This document shows positions 15,993 to 23,909 of a stretch of 64,000 bases of DNA, one piece after another (position 1 is the stretch's first letter; each line of letters starts with the position of its first letter). The position numbers and the translations under genes were made by a program. The DNA is from JAUVRX01 sp049664225. GTDB taxonomy: Bacteria; Acidobacteriota; Thermoanaerobaculia; Multivoradales; JAHEKO01. The notes under the pieces were generated by a model. The model did not search any database and was not told the origin of the DNA. It worked only from the letters and a program-made list of their open reading frames with translations. The DNA lies in NCBI GenBank assembly GCA_049664225.1, contig JBATEX010000064.1:1-64000 (forward strand), read 5' to 3'.

Positions 15993-16349
15993 ATGTATGC
16001 AGTCATCGAAACCGGCGGTAAGCAATATCGGGTCCAGCCCGGCGACGTGATTGACGTCGAGAAGACTCCGGTTTCCGGGAAGAAGATCAAGAAGGTGAAG
16101 TTCGACCGCATCCTGTTGGTCGGCGATGACAATGGCACCAAGGTGGGGGTGCCCACCGTCGAGGGCGCGAGTGTGACAGGCACCCTCATGGACGAGGTCC
16201 GGGGCCCCAAGATCAAAGTCTTCAAGATGAAGCGTCGAAAAGGCTATCGTCGGCTCACCGGTCATCGGCAAGACCTCTTGCGGGTGAGAATCGACAAGAT
16301 CGAGGCCACTCCGGCCAGCAAGGCCAAGGCCGAGAAGAAGGAAGGTTGA
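15993..16349 (+). CDS. rplU: 50S ribosomal protein L21
   Basis: 118 residues: MYAVIETGGKQYRV at the start and KRRKGYRRLTGHRQ, the L21 signature for 23S rRNA contact, near the end. A short Lys/Ala tail (ASKAKAEKKEG) extends beyond the usual 103 residues. First gene of rplU-rpmA-obg-nadD-rsfS, with GAAGGGAGGG upstream of the ATG; rpmA follows after 6 nt. Confidence 0.96.
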   Translation: MYAVIETGGKQYRVQPGDVIDVEKTPVSGKKIKKVKFDRILLVGDDNGTKVGVPTVEGASVTGTLMDEVRGPKIKVFKMKRRKGYRRLTGHRQDLLRVRIDKIEATPASKAKAEKKEG

Positions 16350-16355
16350 AGCGTT

Positions 16356-16613
16356 ATGGCACATAAGAAGGGACAGGGCTCCAGCCGAAACGGGCGCGAC
16401 TCCAATGCGCAGCACCTGGGTGTGAAGCGATTTGGTGGCCAGACGGTGACCGGCGGAACGATCATCGTTCGACAGCGGGGCACGAAGTTTTTCCCCGGTC
16501 TGAATGTCGGTCGAGGCAAAGACGACACGTTGTTTGCCAAGGCCGATGGCGTCGTGCAGTTCCAGAACAGGGGCCGACGAGGCAGGTTCGTCAACATCCT
16601 GCCGGTCGAGTAG
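16356..16613 (+). CDS. rpmA: 50S ribosomal protein L27
   Basis: 85 residues, standard length. It starts MAHKKGQGSSRNGRDS and carries GVKRFGGQ and the GNIIVRQRGT-like segment GTIIVRQRGTKF. L27 reaches the peptidyl-transferase centre; this copy has the plain MAHKK start and no Firmicutes-type cleavable N-terminal extension. It lies 6 nt after rplU and is co-transcribed with obg. Confidence 0.96.
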   Translation: MAHKKGQGSSRNGRDSNAQHLGVKRFGGQTVTGGTIIVRQRGTKFFPGLNVGRGKDDTLFAKADGVVQFQNRGRRGRFVNILPVE

Positions 16614-16667
16614 TTGAATCTCGGCAGCTGAAGCCGACCCCGATGCCGAGCGATCGGCTCCCCAGAA

Positions 16668-17675
16668 TTGATCTTCCTAGACGAAGCCGTCGTTCATGTC
16701 CGCGCCGGACGTGGAGGCAACGGCTGTGTAGCCTTTCGTCGCGAGAAGTATGTTCCCCGAGGGGGCCCATCAGGCGGAGATGGCGGCCACGGTGGAGCTG
16801 TCATCCTGGTCGGAGACGAAGGACTGAACACCCTCTACCACCTCCGCTACCGCTCGATCTACCCTGCAGAGCGGGGTCGACATGGCGAAGGGTCCAACAA
16901 AACGGGCCGATCCGGAAGCAACCTCGACATCAAGGTGCCGCCCGGAACCCAGGTCTACGACGCCGAGGACTCGACTCCGGTGGGCGAGATTCTCGCTCAT
17001 GGCGAGCGCCTGGTCGTGGCCGAGGGCGGTCGGGGTGGTCGAGGCAACGCTCGCTTCGCGACTTCGACAAACAGGGCTCCTGACAGAGCTGACCCCGGAG
17101 AAGAAGGTGCTGAGCGCCGGCTTCGCTTGGAGCTCAAACTACTGGCGGACGTGGGAGTCGTGGGCCTGCCCAACGCCGGCAAGTCGACCCTGATCAGCGT
17201 CATATCGGCTGCTCGGCCCCGCATTGCGGACTATCCCTTCACGACTCTGATTCCTCAGCTGGGAGTCGTTGCCGACGGACCGAGCGACGAGCCCTTCGTG
17301 GTTGCCGATCTGCCAGGTTTGATTGAAGGAGCCGCGCAGGGAGCGGGCCTCGGGCACCAATTCTTGCGTCATGTGGAACGGTGCAGGGTGCTTCTACATC
17401 TGGTGGATCTGGCAGCCGAAACCGGCGGTGCCGAGGACGACCTGTCGACCATCGAGCATGAGATGGAGGCCTTCGACCCCGAGCTTCTGAGCAGGCCCCG
17501 CTGGATAGTCGGTACCAAGTTGGACGCCGCGCGGGAGGAGAGAAGAAAGCACCTGAGGGCAGCGGCCAGCCGGAGAGGTTTGGAGTATTGGGAGATAAGC
17601 TCGGTGAGTCAAACCGGAGTGAGAGAATTGGTCAACGGGTTGCGCCAGCTGTTGGTAGGGGTAGAGGGCAAATGA
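16668..17675 (+). CDS. obg: Obg/CgtA GTPase
   Basis: 335 residues: an N-terminal glycine-rich OBG fold (residues 1-158, DEAVVHVRAGRGGNGCVAF, VPRGGPSGGDGG) and a GTPase domain with G1 GLPNAGKSTL, the G3 DLPGLIEGAAQGAGLG and G4-like GTKLD. It has no C-terminal OCT domain, like the shorter family members. It acts in 50S subunit assembly and stress control. The start is a TTG at 16668 (MIFLDEAVV); no ATG or GTG fits the family N-terminus. The stop overlaps the nadD ATG (ATGA), showing coupling. Confidence 0.95.
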   Translation: MIFLDEAVVHVRAGRGGNGCVAFRREKYVPRGGPSGGDGGHGGAVILVGDEGLNTLYHLRYRSIYPAERGRHGEGSNKTGRSGSNLDIKVPPGTQVYDAEDSTPVGEILAHGERLVVAEGGRGGRGNARFATSTNRAPDRADPGEEGAERRLRLELKLLADVGVVGLPNAGKSTLISVISAARPRIADYPFTTLIPQLGVVADGPSDEPFVVADLPGLIEGAAQGAGLGHQFLRHVERCRVLLHLVDLAAETGGAEDDLSTIEHEMEAFDPELLSRPRWIVGTKLDAAREERRKHLRAAASRRGLEYWEISSVSQTGVRELVNGLRQLLVGVEGK

Positions 17676-18280
17676 AGATTGGTCTTTTTGGCGGTACCTT
17701 CGATCCGATCCACTTCGGCCATATTCTGCCGGTGAAGGAAGCGCGGACTCAACTCGGCCTCGACCGTGTTGTCTACCTGCCCACCGCGATTCCCCCCCAC
17801 AAGTCAGGTGGTCAGGTCGCCTCACCGCATGCCCGATGGACAATGGTGGAGCTGGCTCTACTTTCAGAGCCGGGGCTGGTCGCCGATCCGTTCGAGTTGA
17901 CACCCCAGCGAGAAGCGTTCACTGTCGATTCGGTCGAGCACTTTCGATCCGCCTTTCCGGCCGCAGACCTCTATCTGCTTATCGGCTGTGACAGCTTCGC
18001 CGAGCTTCATACCTGGAAACGATGGAAGGACTTGGTAGAGATGGTCAAGCTCGGAGTCCTGGTGCGACCCGATTGGCGTCCTGGCGCCCTGGAGGCCCAG
18101 CTGACCCCCGAGGTGGCGGCGTTGATGGAAACCGACAGGGTCTGTTTCATCACCAATCAGCCCGTGGCGGTTTCGGCCACTAAATTGCGCCGGATGCTGG
18201 CCGAGGGAGGGCAGCCGCCAGAAGGTTGGCTGCCGGAATTGGTGTTAGAGTACATTCATAAGTACAAACTCTATCAATGA
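17672..18280 (+). CDS. nadD: Nicotinate-nucleotide adenylyltransferase
   Basis: 202 residues. NadD adenylates nicotinate mononucleotide in NAD synthesis. Motifs are GLFGGTFDPIHFGH with the HxGH-type signature at the N-terminus, PPHK, the IGCDSFAELHTWKRW segment and the C-terminal VSATKLRRML (ISSTxIR motif). The ATG overlaps the obg stop, and its own stop overlaps the rsfS ATG, so the three genes are translationally coupled. Confidence 0.95.
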   Translation: MKIGLFGGTFDPIHFGHILPVKEARTQLGLDRVVYLPTAIPPHKSGGQVASPHARWTMVELALLSEPGLVADPFELTPQREAFTVDSVEHFRSAFPAADLYLLIGCDSFAELHTWKRWKDLVEMVKLGVLVRPDWRPGALEAQLTPEVAALMETDRVCFITNQPVAVSATKLRRMLAEGGQPPEGWLPELVLEYIHKYKLYQ

Positions 18281-18651
18281 CCAACTCGACCTCCAGCCCG
18301 CCGGATATCGCCGCTCGGTGTCGGGAAGTCGTGGCTGCCGCGGAAGACCTCAAGGCCAATCGTCTCAGGATCCTGGAGCTCTCCGAGATCAGTTCCCTGG
18401 CCGACTACTTCCTAGTTTGCAGCGGCAACAGCGAGCGTCAGGTCCAGGCGATCGCTGATGCGGTGCTCCAGAGGCTGCGAGCGGAGCACGTGCGAGCCCA
18501 CCATGTCGAGGGCTATCAGTCAGGCCGCTGGGTGCTGCTGGACTTCGGTGATTTCGTGGTCCATGTCTTCGATGAGGAGACCCGGTCCTTCTACGCCCTC
18601 GAGAAGCTGTGGGCGGACGCTCCCGATGTGACGCACGAGTTCACTCAGTGA
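18277..18651 (+). CDS. rsfS: Ribosome silencing factor RsfS (Iojap family)
   Basis: 124 residues. It binds L14 and blocks subunit joining in slow growth. Signatures are the ISSLADYFLVCSGNSERQVQAIAD core and the C-terminal WVLLDFGDFVVHVFDEETRSFYALEKLW. The ATG overlaps the nadD stop. Its stop overlaps the GTG start of the AAA+ gene, an unusual extension of the usual obg-nadD-rsfS block (rlmH often follows in other bacteria). Confidence 0.95.
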   Translation: MTNSTSSPPDIAARCREVVAAAEDLKANRLRILELSEISSLADYFLVCSGNSERQVQAIADAVLQRLRAEHVRAHHVEGYQSGRWVLLDFGDFVVHVFDEETRSFYALEKLWADAPDVTHEFTQ

Positions 18652-19559
18652 CCAGCGCCTCGCCTGTCTCCGAGCTCTTTGCCCATTCCCCTTCCCTGGA
18701 GCAGCAGATTCGGGGTGCCGAGCGGGCGGCGCGAACCGATGTCCCCGTGCTCATTCTGGGTGAGCCGGGAACCGGGCGCTCAGCGGTCGCCAGAGCCATG
18801 CATGCCACCAGTCTGCGCTCCACTGGTCCTCTGGTCGAGGTGGACATCAGCGCGATTCCCAGCTCACTTTTCGAGAGCGAGCTCTTCGGCTACCGCCCTG
18901 GTGCATTCACCGGCGCCGAGTCGCCCCTCGCCGGCCGAGTCGCGACGGCAGATGAAGGTACTCTGCTGCTGGATCACGTCGAGGATATCCCTGTCGCAGC
19001 TCAGCCAAAGCTGTTGCGGCTGCTGGCGGAGAGTACCTACGCTCCCTTGGGGGGCACAGAGCGTCTTGCCAATGTCCGATTCTTGGGAATCGGGTCCGAC
19101 GAATTGCCCGCCAGGGTGTCCAGCGGAGCATTCAGGTCCGACCTCTTTTATCGAATGGAAGTCGTCACCCTGCGTCTGCTGCCTCTGAGGAAGCGGCGGG
19201 AAGATCTTCCGTCGATGATGAACTTCTTCCTGGCGGACCTCGGAGAGCGTTTCGGCATCAGCAGCCTGACGCTCGCCTCGAGCGCTCGAGAGTGGATGGA
19301 AGAGTATCCTTGGCCCGGCAACCTGCGAGAGCTGCGGAATATCCTCGAGCGGGCCCTGATCCTTCAGGGAGGAGGTCCCCTGGACCCACCCTGCCCGGAT
19401 CGCCGCAGTGGCCCGCCCGAGCCTCTACAAGCAGTAGAGCGCCGCCAGATCTTGCGGGCGCTGGCCTACACCCGCGGACACCAGGGCCGTGCCGCCGAGC
19501 TGCTCGGCATCAGTCGCAAGACCCTGTGGGAAAAACGCCGCCGCTACGAGATCCCCTGA
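18648..19559 (+). CDS. Sigma-54 activator-type AAA+ protein with altered Walker motifs
   Basis: 303 residues: an AAA+ domain directly at the N-terminus (no receiver, GAF or PAS) and a Fis-type HTH at about 278-300 (GRAAELLGISRKTLWEKRRR), the PspF layout. The sigma-54 contact loop GAFTGA (85-90) and the arginine-finger segment FRSDLFYRM (162-170) are intact, as is GNLRELRN (224-231). Walker A reads GEPGTGRS with Arg44 where Lys is expected. Walker B reads LLLDH with His110 in place of the catalytic Glu. ATP hydrolysis should be weak or absent, so it may be a DNA-binding regulator that no longer opens sigma-54 promoters. The GTG start overlaps the rsfS stop; a longer in-frame start within rsfS is less likely. 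Palindromic repeats begin right after its stop. Confidence 0.8.
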   Translation: MTSASPVSELFAHSPSLEQQIRGAERAARTDVPVLILGEPGTGRSAVARAMHATSLRSTGPLVEVDISAIPSSLFESELFGYRPGAFTGAESPLAGRVATADEGTLLLDHVEDIPVAAQPKLLRLLAESTYAPLGGTERLANVRFLGIGSDELPARVSSGAFRSDLFYRMEVVTLRLLPLRKRREDLPSMMNFFLADLGERFGISSLTLASSAREWMEEYPWPGNLRELRNILERALILQGGGPLDPPCPDRRSGPPEPLQAVERRQILRALAYTRGHQGRAAELLGISRKTLWEKRRRYEIP

Positions 19560-19648
19560 GGGTTGAGGCGCGCGGCGCTTCGCGCCGGACGGTCTTTGAG
19601 GGCTTGGGGGTTGAGGCGCTCGGCACTTGTGCCGACCGGTCCTTGGGG
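19560..19648 (+). repeat. Palindromic repeat units 1-2, forward orientation
   Basis: Two units of about 40-48 bp (19561-19608 and 19609-19648). Each begins GTTGAGGCG, carries a GC-rich hairpin (for example CGGCGC-TTC-GCGCCG in unit 1) and ends GGTCTTTGAGGGCTTGGGG or a shorter variant. Hairpin followed by T-rich TCTTT resembles a terminator for the AAA+ gene. Related units occur inverted at 19918-20062 and forward at 53713-53796. Confidence 0.75.
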
Positions 19649-19652
19649 CCTA

Positions 19653-19714
19653 GGGACGTAAGGGCTTAGGGGCTTAAGGGCTTTGGGGGCTTAGGGGCTT
19701 AGGGGCGTAGAGGG
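19653..19714 (+). repeat. G-quadruplex-type tract with GGGGCTTA repeats
   Basis: Runs of 3-5 G separated by 4-6 nt (mostly CTTA, CTTAA, CTTT) occur seven to eight times between 19653 and 19714, meeting the usual G3+N1-7 pattern several times over. The spacing unit is like a telomere repeat. A similar tract on the opposite strand sits beside the other repeat cluster at 53809-53843. Confidence 0.65.
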
Positions 19715-19917
19715 CGACTCCCTGACAGGAGTCTTGATATCTCCTTGTCATCCCGAAATCCGGAGGCGGTTCCACTGCTCCAACAGCGCCCGGGTTCCGA
19801 CTGGGGGACCTCCACATGACAACCAGGTGGGTCACTTTGGCCTCTGAGTTGTACATTTTGGGTGCTAATGGGCACCTTTTGGGCGGTGGCCTGGCCCGGT
19901 ACCACCACCGACTCAGG
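19715..19917. other. Non-coding spacer between inverted repeat groups
   Basis: About 200 bp with no credible gene. It has a perfect inverted repeat GACTCC/GGAGTC (19716-19721 and 19728-19733) and small hairpins such as GGTGC-TAATG-GGCACC near 19861-19876. With inward-facing repeat units on both sides, the whole of 19560-20062 could be a remnant of a small mobile element, but no transposase or target duplication is seen. Base composition is less GC-rich than the neighbours. Confidence 0.4.
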
Positions 19918-20062
19918 CCCCCAAGCCCTCAAAGAACGCCCGGCGGTGAGCCGAGCGCCTCAACCCCCAAGCCCTCAAAGATCGGCCGGAAGGAACGCCC
20001 GGCCGCTTCACTCCCCAAGCCCCCAAAGACCGGTCGGCGAATTCGCCGACCGCCTCAACCCC
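19918..20062 (-). repeat. Palindromic repeat units 3-5, reverse orientation
   Basis: Three units in reverse orientation (about 19918-19963, 19964-20010, 20012-20062), each starting CCCCAAGCCC(T/C)CAAAG and ending CCTCAAC or CTTCAC on the plus strand. Unit 5 contains a perfect 22-bp palindrome at 20031-20052 centred on GAATTC. They end at the stop codon of the crotonase gene, so they point from that gene outward just as units 1-2 point outward from the AAA+ gene; they may terminate both transcripts. Confidence 0.75.
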
Positions 20063-20839
20063 CTATCTCCCTTTCCATTCGGCCGGACGCTTCTCGAGGA
20101 AAGCGGCCACGCCCTCCTGCTTGTCTTCGGTGGAGAAGCAGAGACAGAAGAGATCGCGCTCGTACAGGATACCCTCCTCGATCGCCAGCCGCTGGCTGGC
20201 GCGAACGGCCTGCTTTGCAACCTTCAGGGTCAACGGGCTCTTGGAAGCGATCTTGGCGGCCAGCTCCAGGGTCTGGCTGCGCAGTTCCTCGGCCGGCGCC
20301 ACTACCTCGACGAGACCGATCTCCTTGGCCTCCGCGGCGCCGATCATATCGCCAGTCAGGATCATTCGCATGGCGTGACCCGGTCCGACGAGGCGGGGTA
20401 GGCGTTGGGTGCCGCCGCCTCCGGGGATCAGGCCCAGATTGATCTCAGGCTGGCCGAAACGAGCCTTGTCGGAAGCGATCCGCAGATCACAGGAGATGGC
20501 AAGCTCGCAGCCTCCGCCGAGGCAGAAGCCGTTGATCATGGCGATGACCGGTTTCGGGAAGTTGGACATGACATCGAAGATCCGGGGAGAGCGCATCGCA
20601 TACCGCTGGTCGAATGGGCTTCGACCCTCGAACTCGCCGATATCCGCGCCGGCGATGAAGGCCTTTTCCCCGGCGCCCGTGAGCACGACCGCGCCGACGC
20701 TGTCGTCGACGGCAATCTCATCTAGCAGCTCCAGCATCTCGTCGCGGACCTGCTGATTGAGAGCGTTCATCTTGTCGGGGCGGTTGATGGTGAGGATCAC
20801 CACTCGATCCACTTGTTCTTTGAGAATCGTCTCGGGCAT
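20063..20839 (-). CDS. Enoyl-CoA hydratase (crotonase)
   Basis: 258 residues, the usual length. Both catalytic glutamates are present: in FCLGGGCELAISCDLRIA and in FGQPEINLGLIPGGGGTQRL. The oxyanion-hole segments GAGEKAFIAGADI and GGGCEL are intact. It hydrates trans-2-enoyl-CoA to 3-hydroxyacyl-CoA in the cytoplasm. Last gene of a four-gene minus-strand operon (crotonase, thiolase, Dch-like, this), suggesting a beta-oxidation-like or aromatic/acyl-CoA pathway. Gap to the upstream gene is 31 nt. Confidence 0.9.
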   Translation of the reverse strand: MPETILKEQVDRVVILTINRPDKMNALNQQVRDEMLELLDEIAVDDSVGAVVLTGAGEKAFIAGADIGEFEGRSPFDQRYAMRSPRIFDVMSNFPKPVIAMINGFCLGGGCELAISCDLRIASDKARFGQPEINLGLIPGGGGTQRLPRLVGPGHAMRMILTGDMIGAAEAKEIGLVEVVAPAEELRSQTLELAAKIASKSPLTLKVAKQAVRASQRLAIEEGILYERDLFCLCFSTEDKQEGVAAFLEKRPAEWKGR

Positions 20840-20870
20840 GTCGATCTTCCTCCAACTGAGCGGGGATGAG

Positions 20871-21638
20871 TTATTTGTGCTGCCAGTCGGGCGGCCGTTT
20901 TTCGAGAAAGGCGGCCAGCCCCTCTTGCATGTCTTGGGTCTCGACCAGCTCCTCGAGATAGAGTCGCTCGCTTTCCGCCAGAGCCTCGTCGAAGGGCCGA
21001 TCCCGGCCGGCCAGAATCGCTCGTTTCAGAAATCTGAGCACTGGCAGGCTCTTTTGAGTGATCTGAACGGTGAGGCGTTCGAGCTCTGAGTCGAGCTCAT
21101 CAGCCGGTACCTGTCGGCTTACGAAACCTATCCGCTCGGCTTCATCGCAATCGATCGATCGCCCGGTGATCAGCAGGTCGAAGGTCTTGGCCGGGCCGAG
21201 GCGCGTCGGATAGAGGGCCGTCGCCAGCGGCGGGATGCAGCCCAGCTCGATCTCGGGCTGTGCAAAGCGACTGTCGTCGCTGGCCAGGACAATGTCGCAT
21301 CCCGCCGCCAGTTCCATGCCGCCACCCAGGCAGTGCCCGCGGACGACGGCGATGCTCACCGCCTTCAGCTGGCGCAGGCATCGGATCGCACCGTGAAAAT
21401 CCTCCAGCATCGTCGGTACCAGCTCTCGAGTGTGATCCTTGACCGCTACTCCGGCCGAGAAAGCCCTGTCGCCGGCTCCCCGGAGGATCACCGCCGCCAG
21501 CTCTTCATCCCGGTCCACTTCTCCTAGCTGGTGTCGTAGCTCCGCCAGCGTGTCGAGATCGAGGATGTTCAGAGGTGGGCGGTTCAGGGTGATCGTGACA
21601 ATCCGCTCCTGCCGCTCCACGATCAGTTTCTGGGTCAT
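20871..21638 (-). CDS. Crotonase-family protein, dienoyl-CoA hydratase-like
   Basis: 255 residues. The crotonase fold is clear (NRPPLNILD, GAGDRAFSAGV, CLGGGMELAAGCDIVLA, FAQPEIELG), so both acidic positions are kept. The usual IPGAGGTQRL after the second Glu is replaced by CIPPLATALYPTRLG, and the substrate loop reads FSAGVAVKDHTRELVPTML. That loop and the missing GGTQ are features I associate with cyclohexa-1,5-dienecarbonyl-CoA hydratases of benzoyl-CoA breakdown. No benzoyl-CoA reductase genes are in the window, so an alternative acyl-CoA substrate is quite possible. The start overlaps the thiolase stop by 4 nt (ATGA). Confidence 0.7.
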   Translation of the reverse strand: MTQKLIVERQERIVTITLNRPPLNILDLDTLAELRHQLGEVDRDEELAAVILRGAGDRAFSAGVAVKDHTRELVPTMLEDFHGAIRCLRQLKAVSIAVVRGHCLGGGMELAAGCDIVLASDDSRFAQPEIELGCIPPLATALYPTRLGPAKTFDLLITGRSIDCDEAERIGFVSRQVPADELDSELERLTVQITQKSLPVLRFLKRAILAGRDRPFDEALAESERLYLEELVETQDMQEGLAAFLEKRPPDWQHK

Positions 21639-22837
21639 GGCGATTGCCTTTCTACGAGAGCTGCCAGCCCCATGCCGCCGGAGACGCAGAGCGTAGCGAT
21701 TCCGTGGCGCGAGCCGAGGCGGTTCATGCCGTGCAACAGGGTCACCAGGACGCGGGCGCCGGAGCAGCCGATGGGGTGACCCAAAGAGATGGCGCCACCA
21801 CTGACATTGACCCTGTCCCGATCGAAAGGAAGCTCGGCCAGGCAGGCCAGGACCTGAGTGGCGAAGGCCTCGTTCAGCTCCACGAGGTCGATCTCATCGA
21901 AGTCCATCCTTCTGCGTTGCAGCAGATTCCTGACCGCCGGTACGGGTCCGATTCCCATGATCCTGGGGTCTACCCCGACCACTTCCCAGTCCACCAGCCG
22001 GGCCACGGGCTGGAGTCCCAGCCGATCGACTGCCGAGGCGCTCGCCACCAGCACCGCGGCGGCTCCGTCGGTGATCCCGGAGGCATTCCCGGCAGTCACG
22101 GTCCCTTCATCCCGGAAGACAGGCGTCAGCTTGGCCAGGGACTCGATCGTGACAGCGTCCCGTGGGTGCTCGTCCGTCTCGACAAGGCTGGTCACCCCCC
22201 GCTTCTCGACCTGGACCGGAACGATCTCGGTCTGGAAGTAGCCCTCGTTTCGGGCCTTTTCGCATCGCTGCTGGCTGCGGGCGGCCCAGCGGTCGGCGGA
22301 GAGCCGGTCGACCTTGGCCTCGTCAGCCAGCTCCTCGGCAGTCTCCCCCATGATGAGCTCCGAGAGGGGGTCGATAAACCCATCCCGATACATCCCGTCC
22401 ACCAGTTCGTCGTGCCCGAGCCGCTGTCCCCAGCGGGCTCTTGGCAGCAGGTAGGGCGTGTTGGACATGCTCTCCGTGCCACCGGCCAGGACAATCTGGG
22501 CCTCGCCCAATAGGATGGCTCGCGCAGCGCTGAAGACGGCTTGGAGGCCTGATCCACAAGCCTGATTGATCGTCAAGGCCGGTCTGTCGACAGGGACACC
22601 ACATCGGTAGGCAATCTGGCGGGCCGGATTGGGTCCGCAGCCGCCCTGGCGCGCATGGCCGAAGATGACCTGGTCCACCATCTTATTGGCCAGGCCCGCC
22701 CTCTCGAGGCATGCGGAGCCGGCGGCCACGCCGAGGTCGACGGCCGAAAGGGATGCGAGCTCTCCGCCGAATCTGCCGATCGACGTGCGGACCGGCGCGA
22801 CAAGCATCAGGTCCGGTCTGTCGGCCTTTCCGGTCAC
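21635..22837 (-). CDS. Acetyl-CoA C-acyltransferase (thiolase)
   Basis: 400 residues, the usual length. Active residues: Cys in TINQACGSGLQAV, His in SLGHPIGCSGAR, and the second Cys in ATLCVSGGMGLA (the common GGG is SGG here). NASGITDGAAAVLV and GGTESMSNTPYLL are typical. It cleaves 3-ketoacyl-CoA or condenses two acetyl-CoA. It sits between two crotonase-type genes of the same operon; a 3-hydroxyacyl-CoA dehydrogenase, needed to link them, is not in the window. Confidence 0.92.
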   Translation of the reverse strand: MTGKADRPDLMLVAPVRTSIGRFGGELASLSAVDLGVAAGSACLERAGLANKMVDQVIFGHARQGGCGPNPARQIAYRCGVPVDRPALTINQACGSGLQAVFSAARAILLGEAQIVLAGGTESMSNTPYLLPRARWGQRLGHDELVDGMYRDGFIDPLSELIMGETAEELADEAKVDRLSADRWAARSQQRCEKARNEGYFQTEIVPVQVEKRGVTSLVETDEHPRDAVTIESLAKLTPVFRDEGTVTAGNASGITDGAAAVLVASASAVDRLGLQPVARLVDWEVVGVDPRIMGIGPVPAVRNLLQRRRMDFDEIDLVELNEAFATQVLACLAELPFDRDRVNVSGGAISLGHPIGCSGARVLVTLLHGMNRLGSRHGIATLCVSGGMGLAALVERQSP

Positions 22838-22886
22838 GGGACCTGCGCCTCTGGAGGACAGTGGTAGAGCACTCTCAGTGCAGGGC

Positions 22887-23705
22887 TCAGATGCCCTTGA
22901 AGTCCGCTTTGCGCTTCTCGATGTAGGCGCTCAGACCCTCCTGGGCATCTTCACTTTGGAACAGTTGCTGCTGTAGCTCGCGCTCGATGGCCAGGCCGCT
23001 CTCGAATGGCACCTCGGCGCCCGACTGTACGGCACGCTTGATACGCCCGACAGCCTTGGAGGCCATGTTGGGTGGGCAGAACTGCTTGGCAAAGTCGTGG
23101 ATCTGACCCATGAAGTCGTCGCCGTCCAGAATGTTGTTCACCAGGCCCAGGTCCTGACCTTCTTCGAAGGAGACGAGGCGGCCGGTCACCATCAGGTCTA
23201 TCGCCCGACTCTTGCCCACGAGGCGAGCCAGCCGCTGAGTGCCGCCCGTGCCCGGCAGGACCCCGAGATTGATCTCCGGCAATCCGATCTTGCCGCCGTC
23301 TTTCCTGGCGATTCTGAGGTCGGCCGCCATGGCGATCTCGAGGCCGCCTCCTACCGTGTGACCGTTGAGGGCCGCCACCACCAGCTTGGGGGTGTGCTCC
23401 AGCCGATTCAGGGTCTCGTTGGCGTGCAGACAGAAGTTGTACTTGAAGTAGGGATCCGACTGCTTCAACATGTTGATATTGGCGCCGGCGCAGAAGAACT
23501 TCTCACCGAGCCCGGTAAGGACAAGGACGTGGACCTCGCTGTCGAATCGAGCCTTGAGAATGGCGTCATCCAGCTGACACATCATCTCGTGGGTATAGGT
23601 GTTGGCCGGTGGGTCGGTGAGCGTCAGGTAGGCGACGCCGTCTCGCACCTCGTAGCTGACGAGCGTTCGGTTGGTGGTGTTTCCTTCGGCTTCAGGCTGA
23701 GCCAT
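22887..23705 (-). CDS. Enoyl-CoA hydratase (crotonase), first gene of the acyl-CoA operon
   Basis: 272 residues. Catalytic glutamates lie in HTVGGGLEIAMAADLRIA and in GLPEINLGVLPGTGGTQRL; GLGEKFFCAGANI forms the oxyanion hole. The ATG at 23705 has GGGAGGA about 6 nt upstream on the minus strand and opens MAQPEAEGNTT; the frame remains open far upstream only because of codon bias on the opposite strand. It differs from the other two crotonases in the operon and so probably has a different chain-length or substrate preference. Confidence 0.9.
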   Translation of the reverse strand: MAQPEAEGNTTNRTLVSYEVRDGVAYLTLTDPPANTYTHEMMCQLDDAILKARFDSEVHVLVLTGLGEKFFCAGANINMLKQSDPYFKYNFCLHANETLNRLEHTPKLVVAALNGHTVGGGLEIAMAADLRIARKDGGKIGLPEINLGVLPGTGGTQRLARLVGKSRAIDLMVTGRLVSFEEGQDLGLVNNILDGDDFMGQIHDFAKQFCPPNMASKAVGRIKRAVQSGAEVPFESGLAIERELQQQLFQSEDAQEGLSAYIEKRKADFKGI

Positions 23706-23909
23706 AGTCGTCCTCCCAGTTGCAATTGGGGTGGCGGACTGAAAGTGGGTCGCCCCGCTGAAGATCCGCCTCGGTCGGCTATTCTTACACGTAGCCTCGG
23801 GGGCTAGCAACAAACACCTCGGAGATCGGCGGCGGACCGAGGTTGCCCTGGAGCCGTCGGAGTCTTTAGAATCTTCATTCTCGAACGCGTCTCGCTTACG
23901 GCCACTCGG

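Noticed and set aside
19816..19917. Start of a coding region (MTTRWVTLASELYILG...) in the repeat spacer.
   Set aside because: The frame runs on through three palindromic repeats and into the antisense of the crotonase gene; no Shine-Dalgarno and no family match.
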